In this document: piece after piece, positions 1 to 9,336 of the stretch
Position numbering within the stretch: the first letter of the stretch is position 1
Layout: every line of letters begins with the position of its first letter
DNA from: MED-G105 sp039025235
Lineage (GTDB): Bacteria > Pseudomonadota > Alphaproteobacteria > Caulobacterales > Parvularculaceae
Reading direction: 5' to 3'
Length of the DNA stretch: 64,000 bases
Assembly (NCBI GenBank): GCA_039025235.1
Contig: JBCCOS010000004.1
Coordinates: forward strand, 186,001-250,000
Position numbers and translations under genes: made by a program
Notes under the pieces: generated by a model
The model's input: only the letters and a program-made list of their open reading frames with translations
What the model was told of the DNA's origin: nothing
Database searches by the model: none

Positions 1-305
1 CTGACGGCATCGCGCGAAACGAAAATGACGCAAGTTTAGAAGCAACCGACGAAGCGCGCGTCACGGGTGCTGACGGCGTTGCCCGCCCTGAGTGGCTTAT
101 CGTTGTTGGCGTTTGTACCCATCTTGGCTGTATTCCACTAGGTACAGCACAAGGGGAAGTGAAGGGCGACTATAACGGTTGGTTCTGTCCTTGCCATGGT
201 TCCCACTATGATTCGGCTGGTCGCATTCGAAAAGGCCCGGCTCCGGAGAACCTGGCCGTTCCGCCTTATTCGTTTTTGTCAGATACCGTTGTTAAGATTG
301 GCTAG
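1..305 (+). CDS. petA: Rieske iron-sulfur subunit of cytochrome bc1, 3' part
   Basis: The open frame runs in from the window edge and ends at TAG 303-305, leaving about 100 residues of the C-terminal [2Fe-2S] domain. Both cluster-binding loops are visible: CTHLGC (Cys and His ligands) and CPCHGS further on, followed by the usual GPAPENL stretch. The protein takes electrons from ubiquinol and passes them to cytochrome c1 on the periplasmic side of the inner membrane. It is the first gene of a petABC operon; petB starts 12 bp downstream. The N-terminal membrane anchor lies outside the window. Confidence 0.97.
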   Translation, partial: DGIARNENDASLEATDEARVTGADGVARPEWLIVVGVCTHLGCIPLGTAQGEVKGDYNGWFCPCHGSHYDSAGRIRKGPAPENLAVPPYSFLSDTVVKIG

Positions 306-317
306 AGGTGATTTTTA

Positions 318-1619
318 ATGTCTCATGAATCTACGTATAAGCCGGGAACAGCTGTAGAGAAATGGATCGATGACCGGATGCCGATTGTGCGTCTTGCGTA
401 TGATTCCTTTGTCGACTTCCCGACACCTAAGAACCTTAATTATTGGTACACGTTTGGCGGTATCTTAGCGATTTGCCTCGTCGTCCAGATTTTAACGGGC
501 GTCATTTTGGCAATGCATTATACCCCGCATGTTGATCACGCTTTCGATAGTGTCGAGCACATTATGCGCGATGTGAACTACGGTTGGTTGATGCGGTACG
601 TCCACGCTAACGGCGCATCGATGTTCTTTCTTGCTGTATACCTGCACATGTTCCGAGGGCTTTATTATGGGTCCTACAAAGAACCCAGAGAAGTGCTTTG
701 GATCCTTGGTGTCGTGATTTTCTTGTTGATGATGGCAACGGCGTTTATGGGCTATGTGCTTCCATGGGGTCAAATGAGTTATTGGGGCGCCACCGTTATC
801 ACTAACCTGTTTTCTGCGGTCCCAGTGATCGGGAATGATATCCGCACGCTTCTTTGGGGTGGGTTCTCTGTTGATAACGCAACATTAAACCGCTTCTTCT
901 CTCTTCACTTTTTGCTGCCGTTTGCCATTACCGGCGTTGTGATCCTGCATATTTGGGCGCTTCATGTTCCTGGAAATAATAATCCAACGGGCGTAGAAGT
1001 GAAAAACGTGAAGAAAGATACACTGCCATTTCACCCTTACTACACGGTGAAAGATGCGTTTGCGATTGCGATATTCTTAGTCTTATTTGCCGGATTTGTT
1101 TTCTTTGCGCCTAATGCGTTAGGCCATCCAGATAATTACATCGAAGCTAATCCGCTTTCGACGCCAGCGCACATCGTTCCTGAATGGTATTTCTTACCCT
1201 TCTATGCGATCCTCCGAGCAATCACCTTTGACATTGGTCCTATCTCATCAAAATTAGGCGGTGTTATCGCAATGTTTGCCTCGATCTTGGTGCTTTTTGT
1301 GTTGCCTTGGCTCGACACGTCAAAAGTACGGTCAATGCGCTATCGACCAGTGGCGAAGATGTTCTTTGCCGTTTTTGTGGTCGTTAGTTTGGCGCTTGGA
1401 TGGCTTGGTGGTCAGCCTGCCGAAGGGGCATATGTTATTTGGTCACAAATCTGCACCCTTTATTATTTTGCATTCTTCCTCGTCGTCTTACCGGTGCTCG
1501 GAATAACTGAGACGCCTTCGACCTTGCCGAAGTCAATTTCCGAAGCGGTTACAAAAGTGGCGCCGAAGTTGGAAGCAACCGGTTCCGCTGGAAGCGCTGC
1601 CGCGCAGCCTGCCGAATAA
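318..1619 (+). CDS. petB: Cytochrome b subunit of the bc1 complex
   Basis: 433 residues, with many hydrophobic helices. His96 and His110 are 14 residues apart in helix B, a second pair lies near residues 198-212, and the PEWY quinol-oxidation motif is present (HIVPEWYFLPFY). It carries the two b hemes and the quinone sites of the complex. The ATG at 318 is preceded by GAGGTG. petC follows 23 bp later. The roughly 30-residue Ala/Glu-rich C-terminal tail after the last helix looks non-catalytic. This is the single-chain bacterial form, not the split b6/subunit IV form. Confidence 0.98.
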   Translation: MSHESTYKPGTAVEKWIDDRMPIVRLAYDSFVDFPTPKNLNYWYTFGGILAICLVVQILTGVILAMHYTPHVDHAFDSVEHIMRDVNYGWLMRYVHANGASMFFLAVYLHMFRGLYYGSYKEPREVLWILGVVIFLLMMATAFMGYVLPWGQMSYWGATVITNLFSAVPVIGNDIRTLLWGGFSVDNATLNRFFSLHFLLPFAITGVVILHIWALHVPGNNNPTGVEVKNVKKDTLPFHPYYTVKDAFAIAIFLVLFAGFVFFAPNALGHPDNYIEANPLSTPAHIVPEWYFLPFYAILRAITFDIGPISSKLGGVIAMFASILVLFVLPWLDTSKVRSMRYRPVAKMFFAVFVVVSLALGWLGGQPAEGAYVIWSQICTLYYFAFFLVVLPVLGITETPSTLPKSISEAVTKVAPKLEATGSAGSAAAQPAE

Positions 1620-1642
1620 ACTTTCGCCAGAAAGGACACGTA

Positions 1643-2563
1643 ATGATCCGCTCAGGATTGAAAATATTGTTAGTAAGCGCCGCTATTGGGATGGCAACGG
1701 GTTCCGTTGCTTCTGCGGCATCAGGTTCGACAAAAGAACTTAAACATCCTCACTGGCATTTTGCTGGGCCTTTTGGGACCTTTGATAAGGATGCGCTTCA
1801 GCGCGGTTATCAGGTTTATCGTACTGTCTGTTCTGGATGCCATTCCATGGACCAACTTTACTTCCGGAATCTTGGGCAAAAAGGTGGTCCATTTTATTTA
1901 GACAATTGCCCTGCTGGCATTCCTGAAACGACAAATTGCTCTAATCCAAACGATAACCCGATCGTGAAGGCAATTGCAGCAGAGTATCAGGTTCAGGATG
2001 GCCCTGATGATTATGGCGATATGTTTGACCGAGATGGTTTGCCATCAGATCAATTTCCAGCGCCTTATCCGAATGAGCAGGTCTCACGCCTCGCTAATGG
2101 CGGTGCATACCCGCCAGATCTTTCATTGATCGCGAAGGCCCGGAAACACGGTCCTGAGTACATTTATAGCCTTTTGACGGGGTATGAGGATCCGCCACCC
2201 AGCGTTTCTGTTCCTGAAGGTCAGTATTACAATCCATACTATCCGGGTGACATGTCGCAAAACCTCAAAGAGGAATATCTTGATGAGGACGGGCATCCGG
2301 CCGAAGGCGTTAAAGTCCCTTATGGCGGCGTATTTGCCATGGTCCCACCGCTTATGGACGGGATTGTTGACTATGAAGACGAGGACACACCTGAAACCGT
2401 TGAACAGTATTCGAAGGACGTCGTTGAGTTTCTTGTTTGGGCGTCTGAACCAAAAATGGAAGCGCGAAAACGTCTCGGTGTGATGTCCGTCGGATATCTT
2501 CTTATTCTGTCGATCCTTTTGTATTTCTCTTACCGGGAAATTTGGTCGAAGGTTAAAAAGTAG
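1643..2563 (+). CDS. petC: Cytochrome c1 subunit of the bc1 complex
   Basis: 306 residues. A signal peptide covers about residues 1-26. The c-type heme motif CSGCH is at residues 63-67, the likely axial Met lies in GGVFAMVPPL, and a C-terminal anchor helix is followed by the basic end SKVKK. The protein is exported, covalently hemylated and anchored in the inner membrane, where it hands electrons to a soluble or membrane cytochrome c. AGAAAGGA precedes the ATG. It is the last gene of petABC and is followed by a hairpin terminator 28 bp downstream. Confidence 0.97.
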   Translation: MIRSGLKILLVSAAIGMATGSVASAASGSTKELKHPHWHFAGPFGTFDKDALQRGYQVYRTVCSGCHSMDQLYFRNLGQKGGPFYLDNCPAGIPETTNCSNPNDNPIVKAIAAEYQVQDGPDDYGDMFDRDGLPSDQFPAPYPNEQVSRLANGGAYPPDLSLIAKARKHGPEYIYSLLTGYEDPPPSVSVPEGQYYNPYYPGDMSQNLKEEYLDEDGHPAEGVKVPYGGVFAMVPPLMDGIVDYEDEDTPETVEQYSKDVVEFLVWASEPKMEARKRLGVMSVGYLLILSILLYFSYREIWSKVKK

Positions 2564-2590
2564 ACATCGCCAAACCTCTTGATGAATTAG

Positions 2591-2628
2591 AAAGCTCACT
2601 TCCTCTGTCACGGCGGTGAGCTTTTTTT
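2591..2628 (+). terminator. Rho-independent terminator of petABC
   Basis: Perfect 9-bp stem AAAGCTCAC (2591-2599) with GTGAGCTTT (2616-2624), a 16-nt loop and a T run over 2622-2628. It lies 28 bp after the petC stop codon. Confidence 0.88.
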
Positions 2629-2658
2629 ATTCTCGCGCGCGTTTTCGCTTGAATTCGT

Positions 2659-2691
2659 TTTGATCGTTGATCGAAAGAAATGACGATCAAA
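2659..2691. promoter_or_regulatory. Inverted repeat upstream of the serine hydrolase gene
   Basis: TTTGATCGT (2659-2667) and ACGATCAAA (2683-2691) form a perfect 9-bp inverted repeat with a 15-bp spacer. It is 86 bp upstream of the GTG start, and TATATT (2695-2700) just after it could be a -10 element. The layout fits an operator for a dimeric regulator. No regulator gene is adjacent, so this is inference from symmetry and position. Confidence 0.35.
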
Positions 2692-2776
2692 TGGTATATT
2701 CGATCACAACAATAAGGATTTTCGTTTGATGCCTTGATGGACAAAGGCTGAGGGAAATCCGACTGGGAGAATTCCT

Positions 2777-3889
2777 GTGGGGAAAAACCACCAGATAAAT
2801 GGCTATACCACAAAGTCACTCCAGACCATCCGCGAAGTCTTTTCTAAAAATTTCGAAGACGACCTCGAAATTGGCGCACGGTTTTCGGTTGTGCAGGATG
2901 GCGAAACGCTTGCCGATATTTGGTCAGGCTATGCAAACGAACGAACAAAGGCAGGTTGGACTGAAGAGACTATTCCATGCATTTTCTCAACTGGAAAAGC
3001 TGTTTGCGCCAGTATCATTTTAAAGCTTGTTGACGCTGGAGCTCTCGACTACGAGGCGCCTGTTTCAAGCTATTGGCCTGAATTTGCACAATATGGAAAA
3101 GAAAAAATTACCGTTGCCCAATCCCTTTCGCATCAAGCTGGACTTTGTGCTTTTCCTGAAGAGTTCCCTGCAACAGACTGGTTGACCCATTCGTTGATGG
3201 CGGACCGATTAGCAGCACACAAACCACTTTGGGCGCCAGGAACAGCGAGCGGCTATCATGCCCAGACATTTGGCGTCATTGCGAATGAACTTGTTCGTCG
3301 CGTCTCTGGGGACACAATTGGTGCTCATTTGAGGTCTCGGTTCGAGAACGATCGTCAAGATGATCTTCATTGTGGGTTTGGCGATGATGTCGGACAACGG
3401 GCTGCAAAAATGGTCCGTCCACCACGCCCCCCTGACCTTGGTGAAGCCAATGAATTCAAAGCCGCAACGTTTCTAAAGCCGTGGTCGAACGCGCCAAGCT
3501 CCCCCGCAGATGTTTGGCGAGCTGCAGAAATTCCAGCCAGTAATATGTATGGAACATCCCTCGCGGTTGCGCGTGCCTTACAACCAATGGCCGGGAGCGA
3601 TGGCGTTAAAGCCGAAACAGTAGAGGCCGCCTTGCAACCACGTATATCCGGGCAGGATCTTGTGCTGCCATTTAATGTGACCTGGGCTGCAGGTGTCTTT
3701 GCTAACACAGAACAGGCGTTTGGCTCTGATCCAGATGTTTGGGGCCAACCTGGCTTTGGCGGATCATGCGTTATTGTGAATCCAAAAAAGAGAATGACAG
3801 CGGCCTATGTGATGAACAAAATGACACCGAGCCTCGTGGGAGATATCCGATCAAAGCGCCTGTTTTCTGCTATCGACGCGCTCGTTTGA
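2777..3889 (+). CDS. Serine hydrolase of the beta-lactamase/EstB-like (class C fold) family
   Basis: 370 residues with no signal peptide. The acylation motif SxxK is STGK at residues 71-74, and a Tyr motif YHA begins at Tyr160. The C-terminal region has GQPGFGGS, where class C enzymes carry KTG or HxG, so a true beta-lactamase role is unlikely. Family members are mostly esterases or peptidases of unknown substrate. The start chosen is GTG at 2777, with GGGAGA 7 bp upstream; the nearby ATG at 2799 is in another frame. The gene stands alone between the petABC terminator and the convergent rarD gene. Confidence 0.85.
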   Translation: MGKNHQINGYTTKSLQTIREVFSKNFEDDLEIGARFSVVQDGETLADIWSGYANERTKAGWTEETIPCIFSTGKAVCASIILKLVDAGALDYEAPVSSYWPEFAQYGKEKITVAQSLSHQAGLCAFPEEFPATDWLTHSLMADRLAAHKPLWAPGTASGYHAQTFGVIANELVRRVSGDTIGAHLRSRFENDRQDDLHCGFGDDVGQRAAKMVRPPRPPDLGEANEFKAATFLKPWSNAPSSPADVWRAAEIPASNMYGTSLAVARALQPMAGSDGVKAETVEAALQPRISGQDLVLPFNVTWAAGVFANTEQAFGSDPDVWGQPGFGGSCVIVNPKKRMTAAYVMNKMTPSLVGDIRSKRLFSAIDALV

Positions 3890-3897
3890 ATTTTCGC

Positions 3898-3919
3898 TGA
3901 AGCGTTTGCAGCTGAAGTG
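3898..3919 (+). repeat. Solo terminal repeat of family C
   Basis: This 22-nt stretch matches the left terminal inverted repeat of the family C element (19208-19229) with two mismatches. It lies 8 bp after the serine hydrolase stop, between convergent genes. No partner end is visible nearby, so it looks like a remnant. Confidence 0.5.
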
Positions 3920-3946
3920 AGCTCGATTGGCTTGAAAACATATGCC

Positions 3947-4984
3947 TTATGATTTTTCTGGTTCATCTGGCAATATTGAACTGCTGGCGAGGCGTTGGCG
4001 CGCCTGTCTTTGCTTATGGAGGGCCTCAAAGGAGACAAGCGCCACTGCAATCCAAATTAAGCTGAAACAGATAGCATGCGCGACGGTAAATGGTTCGCCA
4101 ATTAAAACGGCAAAAATCATCGCCATGGTTGGTCCAATATATTGAAGAAACCCAATCGTGGTTAGTGAAATACGACGGGCGGCGACCGCAAACAGTGTTA
4201 GTGGTATAACTGTAAATGGGCCAGCAAGCGATAAATAAAGGCTAATAGCTGGACCATCATTGATAAATGAAGTGCTGTGATCCTGAGTGAGAAAAAATAG
4301 TCCGGTAAGAGCAAATGGGGTGAGTACCATTGTTTCGATGAACAGCCCCGGAACAGCACCAACGCTAATCTGCTTACGCAGAAGGGCATAAACGGTGAAT
4401 GTAACCGCGAGCTGTAATGCCGTCCAAGGTACAACATTATTGCCGATCATCAGAACAAGGACACCCGAGGCTGCCGATAGCAACGCCACTATTTGTAGCT
4501 GCGTAATACGTTCGCCCAACAAAATGACACCCGCCATGATCATCATCAGCGGATTGATATAGTAACCAATACTGGTTTCAAGGATCCGATCATTGGCGAC
4601 GGCGAAAATAAAAATCAGCCAATTCGTGCCAATGAACAATCCGGACAAACACAGTAATCGGAGGGTCTTAAAGTCTCTTAAGACTCTTTTGGTTTCTCCC
4701 CATTGTCTCCTAACAGTAATGATCAGCCCACAAAATGGTGCAGCCCACAGAACACGGTGAATAAGCACTTCATAAGGTGAGACACCGTCAAGTAGCTTTA
4801 TAAATGCAGGCAAGAGCCCCCACGCGATATACGCGCCAATGGCGGCTATCAATCCACGTCGTGCTTCTGCATGGTTCGATTGTAAGGCGTTTGCACCAGC
4901 AGCCTTCACCGCTGCTGATGGCGCAAACTGCGCTCCAGCAGCTGAGCCAGAGGGACCAGGAAATGGGCGATGAGACCTGTTCAT
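3947..4984 (-). CDS. rarD: RarD-type EamA transporter
   Basis: 345 residues with about ten hydrophobic helices in two EamA/DMT halves. The family-typical entry GLIAAIGAYIAWGLLPAFIKLL starts near residue 45. RarD proteins are inner-membrane permeases of the drug/metabolite transporter superfamily; the substrate is not established. The first 40 or so residues (Pro/Ala-rich) extend beyond the usual N-terminus. The ATG at 4984 overlaps the asd stop by four bases (ATGA), which suggests translational coupling and supports this start. The 3' end converges on the serine hydrolase gene. Confidence 0.88.
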   Translation of the reverse strand: MNRSHRPFPGPSGSAAGAQFAPSAAVKAAGANALQSNHAEARRGLIAAIGAYIAWGLLPAFIKLLDGVSPYEVLIHRVLWAAPFCGLIITVRRQWGETKRVLRDFKTLRLLCLSGLFIGTNWLIFIFAVANDRILETSIGYYINPLMMIMAGVILLGERITQLQIVALLSAASGVLVLMIGNNVVPWTALQLAVTFTVYALLRKQISVGAVPGLFIETMVLTPFALTGLFFLTQDHSTSFINDGPAISLYLSLAGPFTVIPLTLFAVAARRISLTTIGFLQYIGPTMAMIFAVLIGEPFTVAHAICFSLIWIAVALVSFEALHKQRQARQRLASSSILPDEPEKS

Positions 4985-6006
4985 GCGCGTCCGGGGATCA
5001 ACCCTCGATTGAGCAAGAGTTCTGCGATTTGAACAGCGTTCAGTGCAGCACCCTTTCGCAAATTATCGGAAACGCACCAGAAGGCGAGACCATTGTCAAT
5101 TGTTGGGTCAACGCGAACACGACTGACGAACGTCGCGAATTCGCCCACGCACTCCACTGGTGTGACATAGCCGCCATCCTCTCGTTTATCGACCACCATT
5201 AAACCAGGAGCACTTCTGAAGATTTCTCGCGCTTCGTCATCAGAGATTGGCCGCTCTAGCTCAACATTCACGGCTTCGGCGTGGCCGACGAATGTGGGCA
5301 CTCTTACGCAATTCGCCGTAAGCTTAATGGACGTATCAAGAATTTTCTTGGTCTCGACCGTCATTTTCCACTCTTCTTTTGTAAACCCATCTTCCATAAA
5401 AACATCAATATGCGGAATAACATTGAACGCAATTTGCTTTGTGAAAGCCTCTGGCATTGGTGATTGATTGACAAAAATGCCCTTCGTTTGATTGAAAAGC
5501 TCGTCCATAGCGGCCTTTCCGGCGCCGGAGGTGGATTGATAAGTGGACACAATCACGCGCTGTATGCCAGCTGCATCATGTAATGGCTTAAGGGCCACGA
5601 CCAGCTGGGCGGTTGAGCAATTGGGGTTGGCGATGATATTTTTCTTTGTGAAGCCTTCGACCGCGTCTGCGTTGACTTCTGGCACAACAAGAGGAACCTC
5701 AGGGTCCATGCGGAATAACGAAGAATTGTCGATGACAATTGCGCCGGCACGAGCCGCTTTGGGGGCCCACTCACGTGCGGTATCTGACCCAGCAGCGAAC
5801 AGCGCAATATCCACCGTTGAAAAGTCAAAAGTCTCCAAATCAACGCAGCGCAAAGTTTGGTCGCCAAAAGAGACTTCGCGACCGATCGATTTACGCGATG
5901 CTAAAGCCGTAACAGTGGCCGACGGAAACAGCCGTTCCGCCATAATGCTTAGGATTTCCTGACCCACATTTCCCGTTGCGCCAATGATTGCGACGTTCGC
6001 TTCCAT
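4981..6006 (-). CDS. asd: Aspartate-semialdehyde dehydrogenase
   Basis: 341 residues. The N-terminal NADP-binding motif is GATGNVGQEIL, the active-site Cys is in NPNCSTAQ, and STYQSTSGAGKAAMDEL is also characteristic. It reduces aspartyl phosphate to the semialdehyde for lysine, threonine, methionine and diaminopimelate synthesis, the step after LysC (gene at 23059). AGAGGAAA precedes the ATG. A 106-bp family B repeat lies 25 bp upstream, and rarD overlaps downstream. Confidence 0.97.
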   Translation of the reverse strand: MEANVAIIGATGNVGQEILSIMAERLFPSATVTALASRKSIGREVSFGDQTLRCVDLETFDFSTVDIALFAAGSDTAREWAPKAARAGAIVIDNSSLFRMDPEVPLVVPEVNADAVEGFTKKNIIANPNCSTAQLVVALKPLHDAAGIQRVIVSTYQSTSGAGKAAMDELFNQTKGIFVNQSPMPEAFTKQIAFNVIPHIDVFMEDGFTKEEWKMTVETKKILDTSIKLTANCVRVPTFVGHAEAVNVELERPISDDEAREIFRSAPGLMVVDKREDGGYVTPVECVGEFATFVSRVRVDPTIDNGLAFWCVSDNLRKGAALNAVQIAELLLNRGLIPGRA

Positions 6007-6030
6007 ACTATTTCCTCTCTTCGTCCTACT

Positions 6031-6136
6031 CTAGAGCGCTTCGCGTATAAGTGACTTCGGTTACACGCAAAAGAAGCGCGACAAAACAAAAACTAAGAGC
6101 CGCGTTCCGGTTCTATTGGAACGCGAACGGCTCTAA
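6031..6136 (+). repeat. Family B palindromic repeat, 106-bp form (B3)
   Basis: The unit starts CTAGAGCGCTTCG and ends in GCTCTAA. It contains a first hairpin closed by GCGCTTCGCG and a second one, CGCGTTCC with GGAACGCG. By eye it is about 80% identical and equal in length to the copy inside ksgA (43755-43860, opposite orientation). It sits immediately upstream of asd. Confidence 0.8.
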
Positions 6137-6465
6137 GTCGTCTTAAAATACTTCCAAGCGATGTGTGCACGGCTCGCCGTCGGGAAGCGCGTAAACAAAA
6201 TCCTAGCGCGACCGAGTGATCTCAATTGATCCAAAATTGTTTTGGCGCGTGGTCCTATGACCGTCTTTATCAAAAGACCAACACGTGATTATTGTGAGCA
6301 AACAGCCACGTTCTTCAACGATCAGCTCTTTGGTAGATGCGAGCTTAAACTTGAATTGTACCGAAATCGCAAGACTATTGCGTATGTTGTTTCATTTTGA
6401 AGCGCTACCGTCTCGTCACATCAAGCCCAAACTGGTCGTCCATCATCAAAACCGTTCGTTTTGAC
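6137..6465. other. Non-coding stretch between repeat B3 and secA
   Basis: About 330 bp with no supported gene and no clear terminator hairpin with a T run. It holds the start-side region of asd and the 3' flank of secA, which is also transcribed leftward. Nothing else is recognised. Confidence 0.5.
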
Positions 6466-9336
6466 TTACATGGCTCCGTGACAGTGTTTGAACTTTTTTG
6501 ATGACCCACAAGGGCATGGCGCATTGCGCGGCGTTCGGCTCCAAGTTTCAGGATTTTGAGCATCGATTTCTTTTCTTCGGTTTGCACTGGCCATGGTCGT
6601 GACGCCGGCGGAAATCGATGACCGCGCTTTTTTATTGTTTGGTTCCTGTCCAATCCCATTCTCACCAGTAAGAGGGTCGATATGTGTCGCTGTCATCGGC
6701 ACGTCCCGGCGTTCAGGCACTGCTTCCTCTGGTGCTCTGACCTGAACATTCATCAGCATGCGAATAACATCACGACGTAATCCATCGAGAAGGCCTTCAA
6801 ATAGCGCAAATGCCTCTGTTTTGAACTCGTTGATAGGGTCACGTTGTGCATGACTGCGCATCCATACAACGGATCGCAAATGGTCGAGTTGTTGTAGATG
6901 CTCTCGCCAATTTGTATCAATGACGTGGAGAAGGATAGCCTTTTCAATGCGTCGCATCGTTTCCGGGCCAATTTCAGCAGCGCGCGCAGCTGCGACGGTG
7001 CGTGTTGCTTCTAAAAGCTTGTCCGAAATCTCATTGTCCGCCACGCCTTCTTCACTTGCCCACTCTTGTAGGGGAAATGGTCGCCCGAAGATTTCCTCTG
7101 CTTCTTTGGATAACCCGTCTATGTCCCATTGTTCAGCATATGACTTTGGTGGCACATAAGTCGAAACGACGTCATTAACGAGCTGATCGCGCATATCATC
7201 AATGATATCATCAACTGTTTCAGATGACATAAACTCAATGCGTTGTTCAAAAATAGCCTTGCGCTGATCATTGACGACATCGTCAAACTTCAAAACGTTT
7301 TTACGGATGTCATAGTTCCGCTGTTCGACCTTCTTCTGAGCGGTCTCAACGGCTTTCGTAAACCATGGATGCTCGATCGATTCGTCAGGTTGGATACCAA
7401 AACGCTTGAGCATTTTTTCCATCCCAGACCCGAAAATCCGCATCAGATCATCTTCTAGAGACAAAAAGAATTTGGTGGTACCAGGATCACCTTGGCGGCC
7501 AGATCGCCCACGAAGCTGATTATCGATCCGGCGACTTTCGTGTCTTTCTGTTGCCAGCACATAAAGTCCGCCAGCTTCAAGAACTTGTTTCTTCAGATCT
7601 TCAATTTTCGTTTCAATCTCTTCGCGCTTTGTGGCAATTGTCTCTTCCGTGTCACCTTCTTCAAGAGAATTCATGAGAAGCCGGTCAACAGATCCGCCAA
7701 GTTGAATATCGGTGCCGCGTCCAGCCATATTTGTCGCAATGGTCACAGCGCCAGGCGCTCCAGCGTCCGCAACGATCTCTGCTTCTTGTTCGTGGAAGCG
7801 CGCATTTAAAACCTGATGGGGAACAGGTATTTTTTTGTCGGCGAGTGAGTGCAGATAAGACGAAAGTTCGTTTAGCTCGGCTTTTTCGTCGGCGTATTTA
7901 TCTTTCAAATCATCCGCATGCGCTTGATACCGTTTTGCGACGTCACGCCAAAATTTCTTATCGGAAAGAAGATTTGAAAGATGTTCAGACTTTTCAATGG
8001 AAACCGTACCAACAAGCACCGGTTGTCCTTTGCGATGGCATTCTGCGATTTGAACGGCGATTGCGCGGTATTTTTCATCCGCCGTCATATATAGTTCGTC
8101 GTCGACGTCGTCCCTAGCGATTGGCTTATTTGTCGGGATTTCAAAGACGTTTAACTTGTAGATATCCGCAAATTCAGCCTCTTCCGTCATCGCTGTGCCG
8201 GTCATGCCAGCAAGCTTATCATAAAGGCGGAAATAATTTTGGAACGTTATTGACGCGAGCGTTTGGTTTTCAGGTTGAATATCGGCATTTTCTTTTGCTT
8301 CAACCGCCTGGTGAAGGCCTTCCGACCAGCGCCGCCCCTCCATCATCCTGCCAGTGAACTCATCGATAATAACGACCTTGTCACCGCGGACGATATAATC
8401 TTTATCGCGTTGGAATATTTTATGCGCTTTTAGGGCTTGGTTGACATGGTGGACGACGGAGACATTTGCGGCATCGTAAAGGCTATCGCCTTGCAATAGC
8501 CCCGTATCCTGCAAAAGATCTTCGATTTTTTCATTGCCTTCTTCAGTTAAGACAACGGATCGCGCTTTTTCGTCAATTTCATAATCTGCTTCTTCAAGTT
8601 GCGGCATAAATCCGTCAATTGTCTTGTAAAGCTCAGATTTATCGTCAGTCGGACCCGATATAATAAGTGGTGTGCGTGCCTCATCGATCAGAATTGAATC
8701 GACCTCGTCGACAATCGCGTAGTGGTGGCCGCGTTGAACCATTTCTTCAATTGACGACTTCATATTGTCGCGAAGATAGTCGAAGCCGAACTCATTATTG
8801 GTACCGTAAGTGATGTCGCAGGCGTAGGCGTCCCGGCGTTCTTCATCACTTAATCCGTGAACGATACAACCGGTCGTCATTCCAAGACGCTCATAGACGC
8901 GTCCCATCCATTCGGCGTCCCGTTGAGCGAGATAATCGTTCACGGTAACGACGTGCACACCTTTTCCCGTGAGCGCATTCAGATATACAGGCAGGGTTGC
9001 AACAAGCGTTTTCCCTTCACCCGTTTTCATTTCTGAGATGGACCCTTCATGGAGGACCATACCGCCAAGCAACTGCACGTCGTAATGGCGTTGCCCAAGC
9101 GCTCGTTTTGCCGCTTCGCGCACCGTTGCAAAGGCTTCTTCTAACAAACCATCGAGGGTCTCGCCGTTGGCATACCGTTGTTTTAAAAGAGCCGTCCGCT
9201 CGACGAGATCAGAGTCAGACAAATCGTTCAGATCGCCTTCCAGGCCATTGATGGCGTCTATGCGCTTTTGTTTTGGTTTCAGTCGTCGATCATTGGATGA
9301 ACCGAAAATACGTTTGGCGAAACCGATCAATGCCAT
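6466..9336 (-). CDS. secA: Preprotein translocase ATPase SecA
   Basis: 956 residues, slightly longer than the usual 900. Walker A is in MKTGEGKTL, the DEAD-type Walker B follows (DEVDSILIDEARTPL), and the helicase motif NMAGRGTDIQLGG is present. The C-terminal zinc-binding tail CPCGSSKKFKHCHG, which contacts SecB and lipids, is intact. It drives ATP-dependent export of unfolded proteins through SecYEG. It is divergent from the PPIase gene at 10000, a known alphaproteobacterial arrangement. The RBS before the ATG at 9336 is weak. Confidence 0.98.
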   Translation of the reverse strand: MALIGFAKRIFGSSNDRRLKPKQKRIDAINGLEGDLNDLSDSDLVERTALLKQRYANGETLDGLLEEAFATVREAAKRALGQRHYDVQLLGGMVLHEGSISEMKTGEGKTLVATLPVYLNALTGKGVHVVTVNDYLAQRDAEWMGRVYERLGMTTGCIVHGLSDEERRDAYACDITYGTNNEFGFDYLRDNMKSSIEEMVQRGHHYAIVDEVDSILIDEARTPLIISGPTDDKSELYKTIDGFMPQLEEADYEIDEKARSVVLTEEGNEKIEDLLQDTGLLQGDSLYDAANVSVVHHVNQALKAHKIFQRDKDYIVRGDKVVIIDEFTGRMMEGRRWSEGLHQAVEAKENADIQPENQTLASITFQNYFRLYDKLAGMTGTAMTEEAEFADIYKLNVFEIPTNKPIARDDVDDELYMTADEKYRAIAVQIAECHRKGQPVLVGTVSIEKSEHLSNLLSDKKFWRDVAKRYQAHADDLKDKYADEKAELNELSSYLHSLADKKIPVPHQVLNARFHEQEAEIVADAGAPGAVTIATNMAGRGTDIQLGGSVDRLLMNSLEEGDTEETIATKREEIETKIEDLKKQVLEAGGLYVLATERHESRRIDNQLRGRSGRQGDPGTTKFFLSLEDDLMRIFGSGMEKMLKRFGIQPDESIEHPWFTKAVETAQKKVEQRNYDIRKNVLKFDDVVNDQRKAIFEQRIEFMSSETVDDIIDDMRDQLVNDVVSTYVPPKSYAEQWDIDGLSKEAEEIFGRPFPLQEWASEEGVADNEISDKLLEATRTVAAARAAEIGPETMRRIEKAILLHVIDTNWREHLQQLDHLRSVVWMRSHAQRDPINEFKTEAFALFEGLLDGLRRDVIRMLMNVQVRAPEEAVPERRDVPMTATHIDPLTGENGIGQEPNNKKARSSISAGVTTMASANRRKEIDAQNPETWSRTPRNAPCPCGSSKKFKHCHGAM

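Noticed and set aside
2123..2611. 162-codon minus-strand ORF across petC
   Set aside because: It is antisense to a clear cytochrome c1 gene, and its composition is typical of a shadow frame.
3851..3866. AAAGCGCCTG near the end of the serine hydrolase gene as a possible family A start
   Set aside because: The similarity stops after about ten bases, and the protein continues normally (SKRLFSAIDALV).
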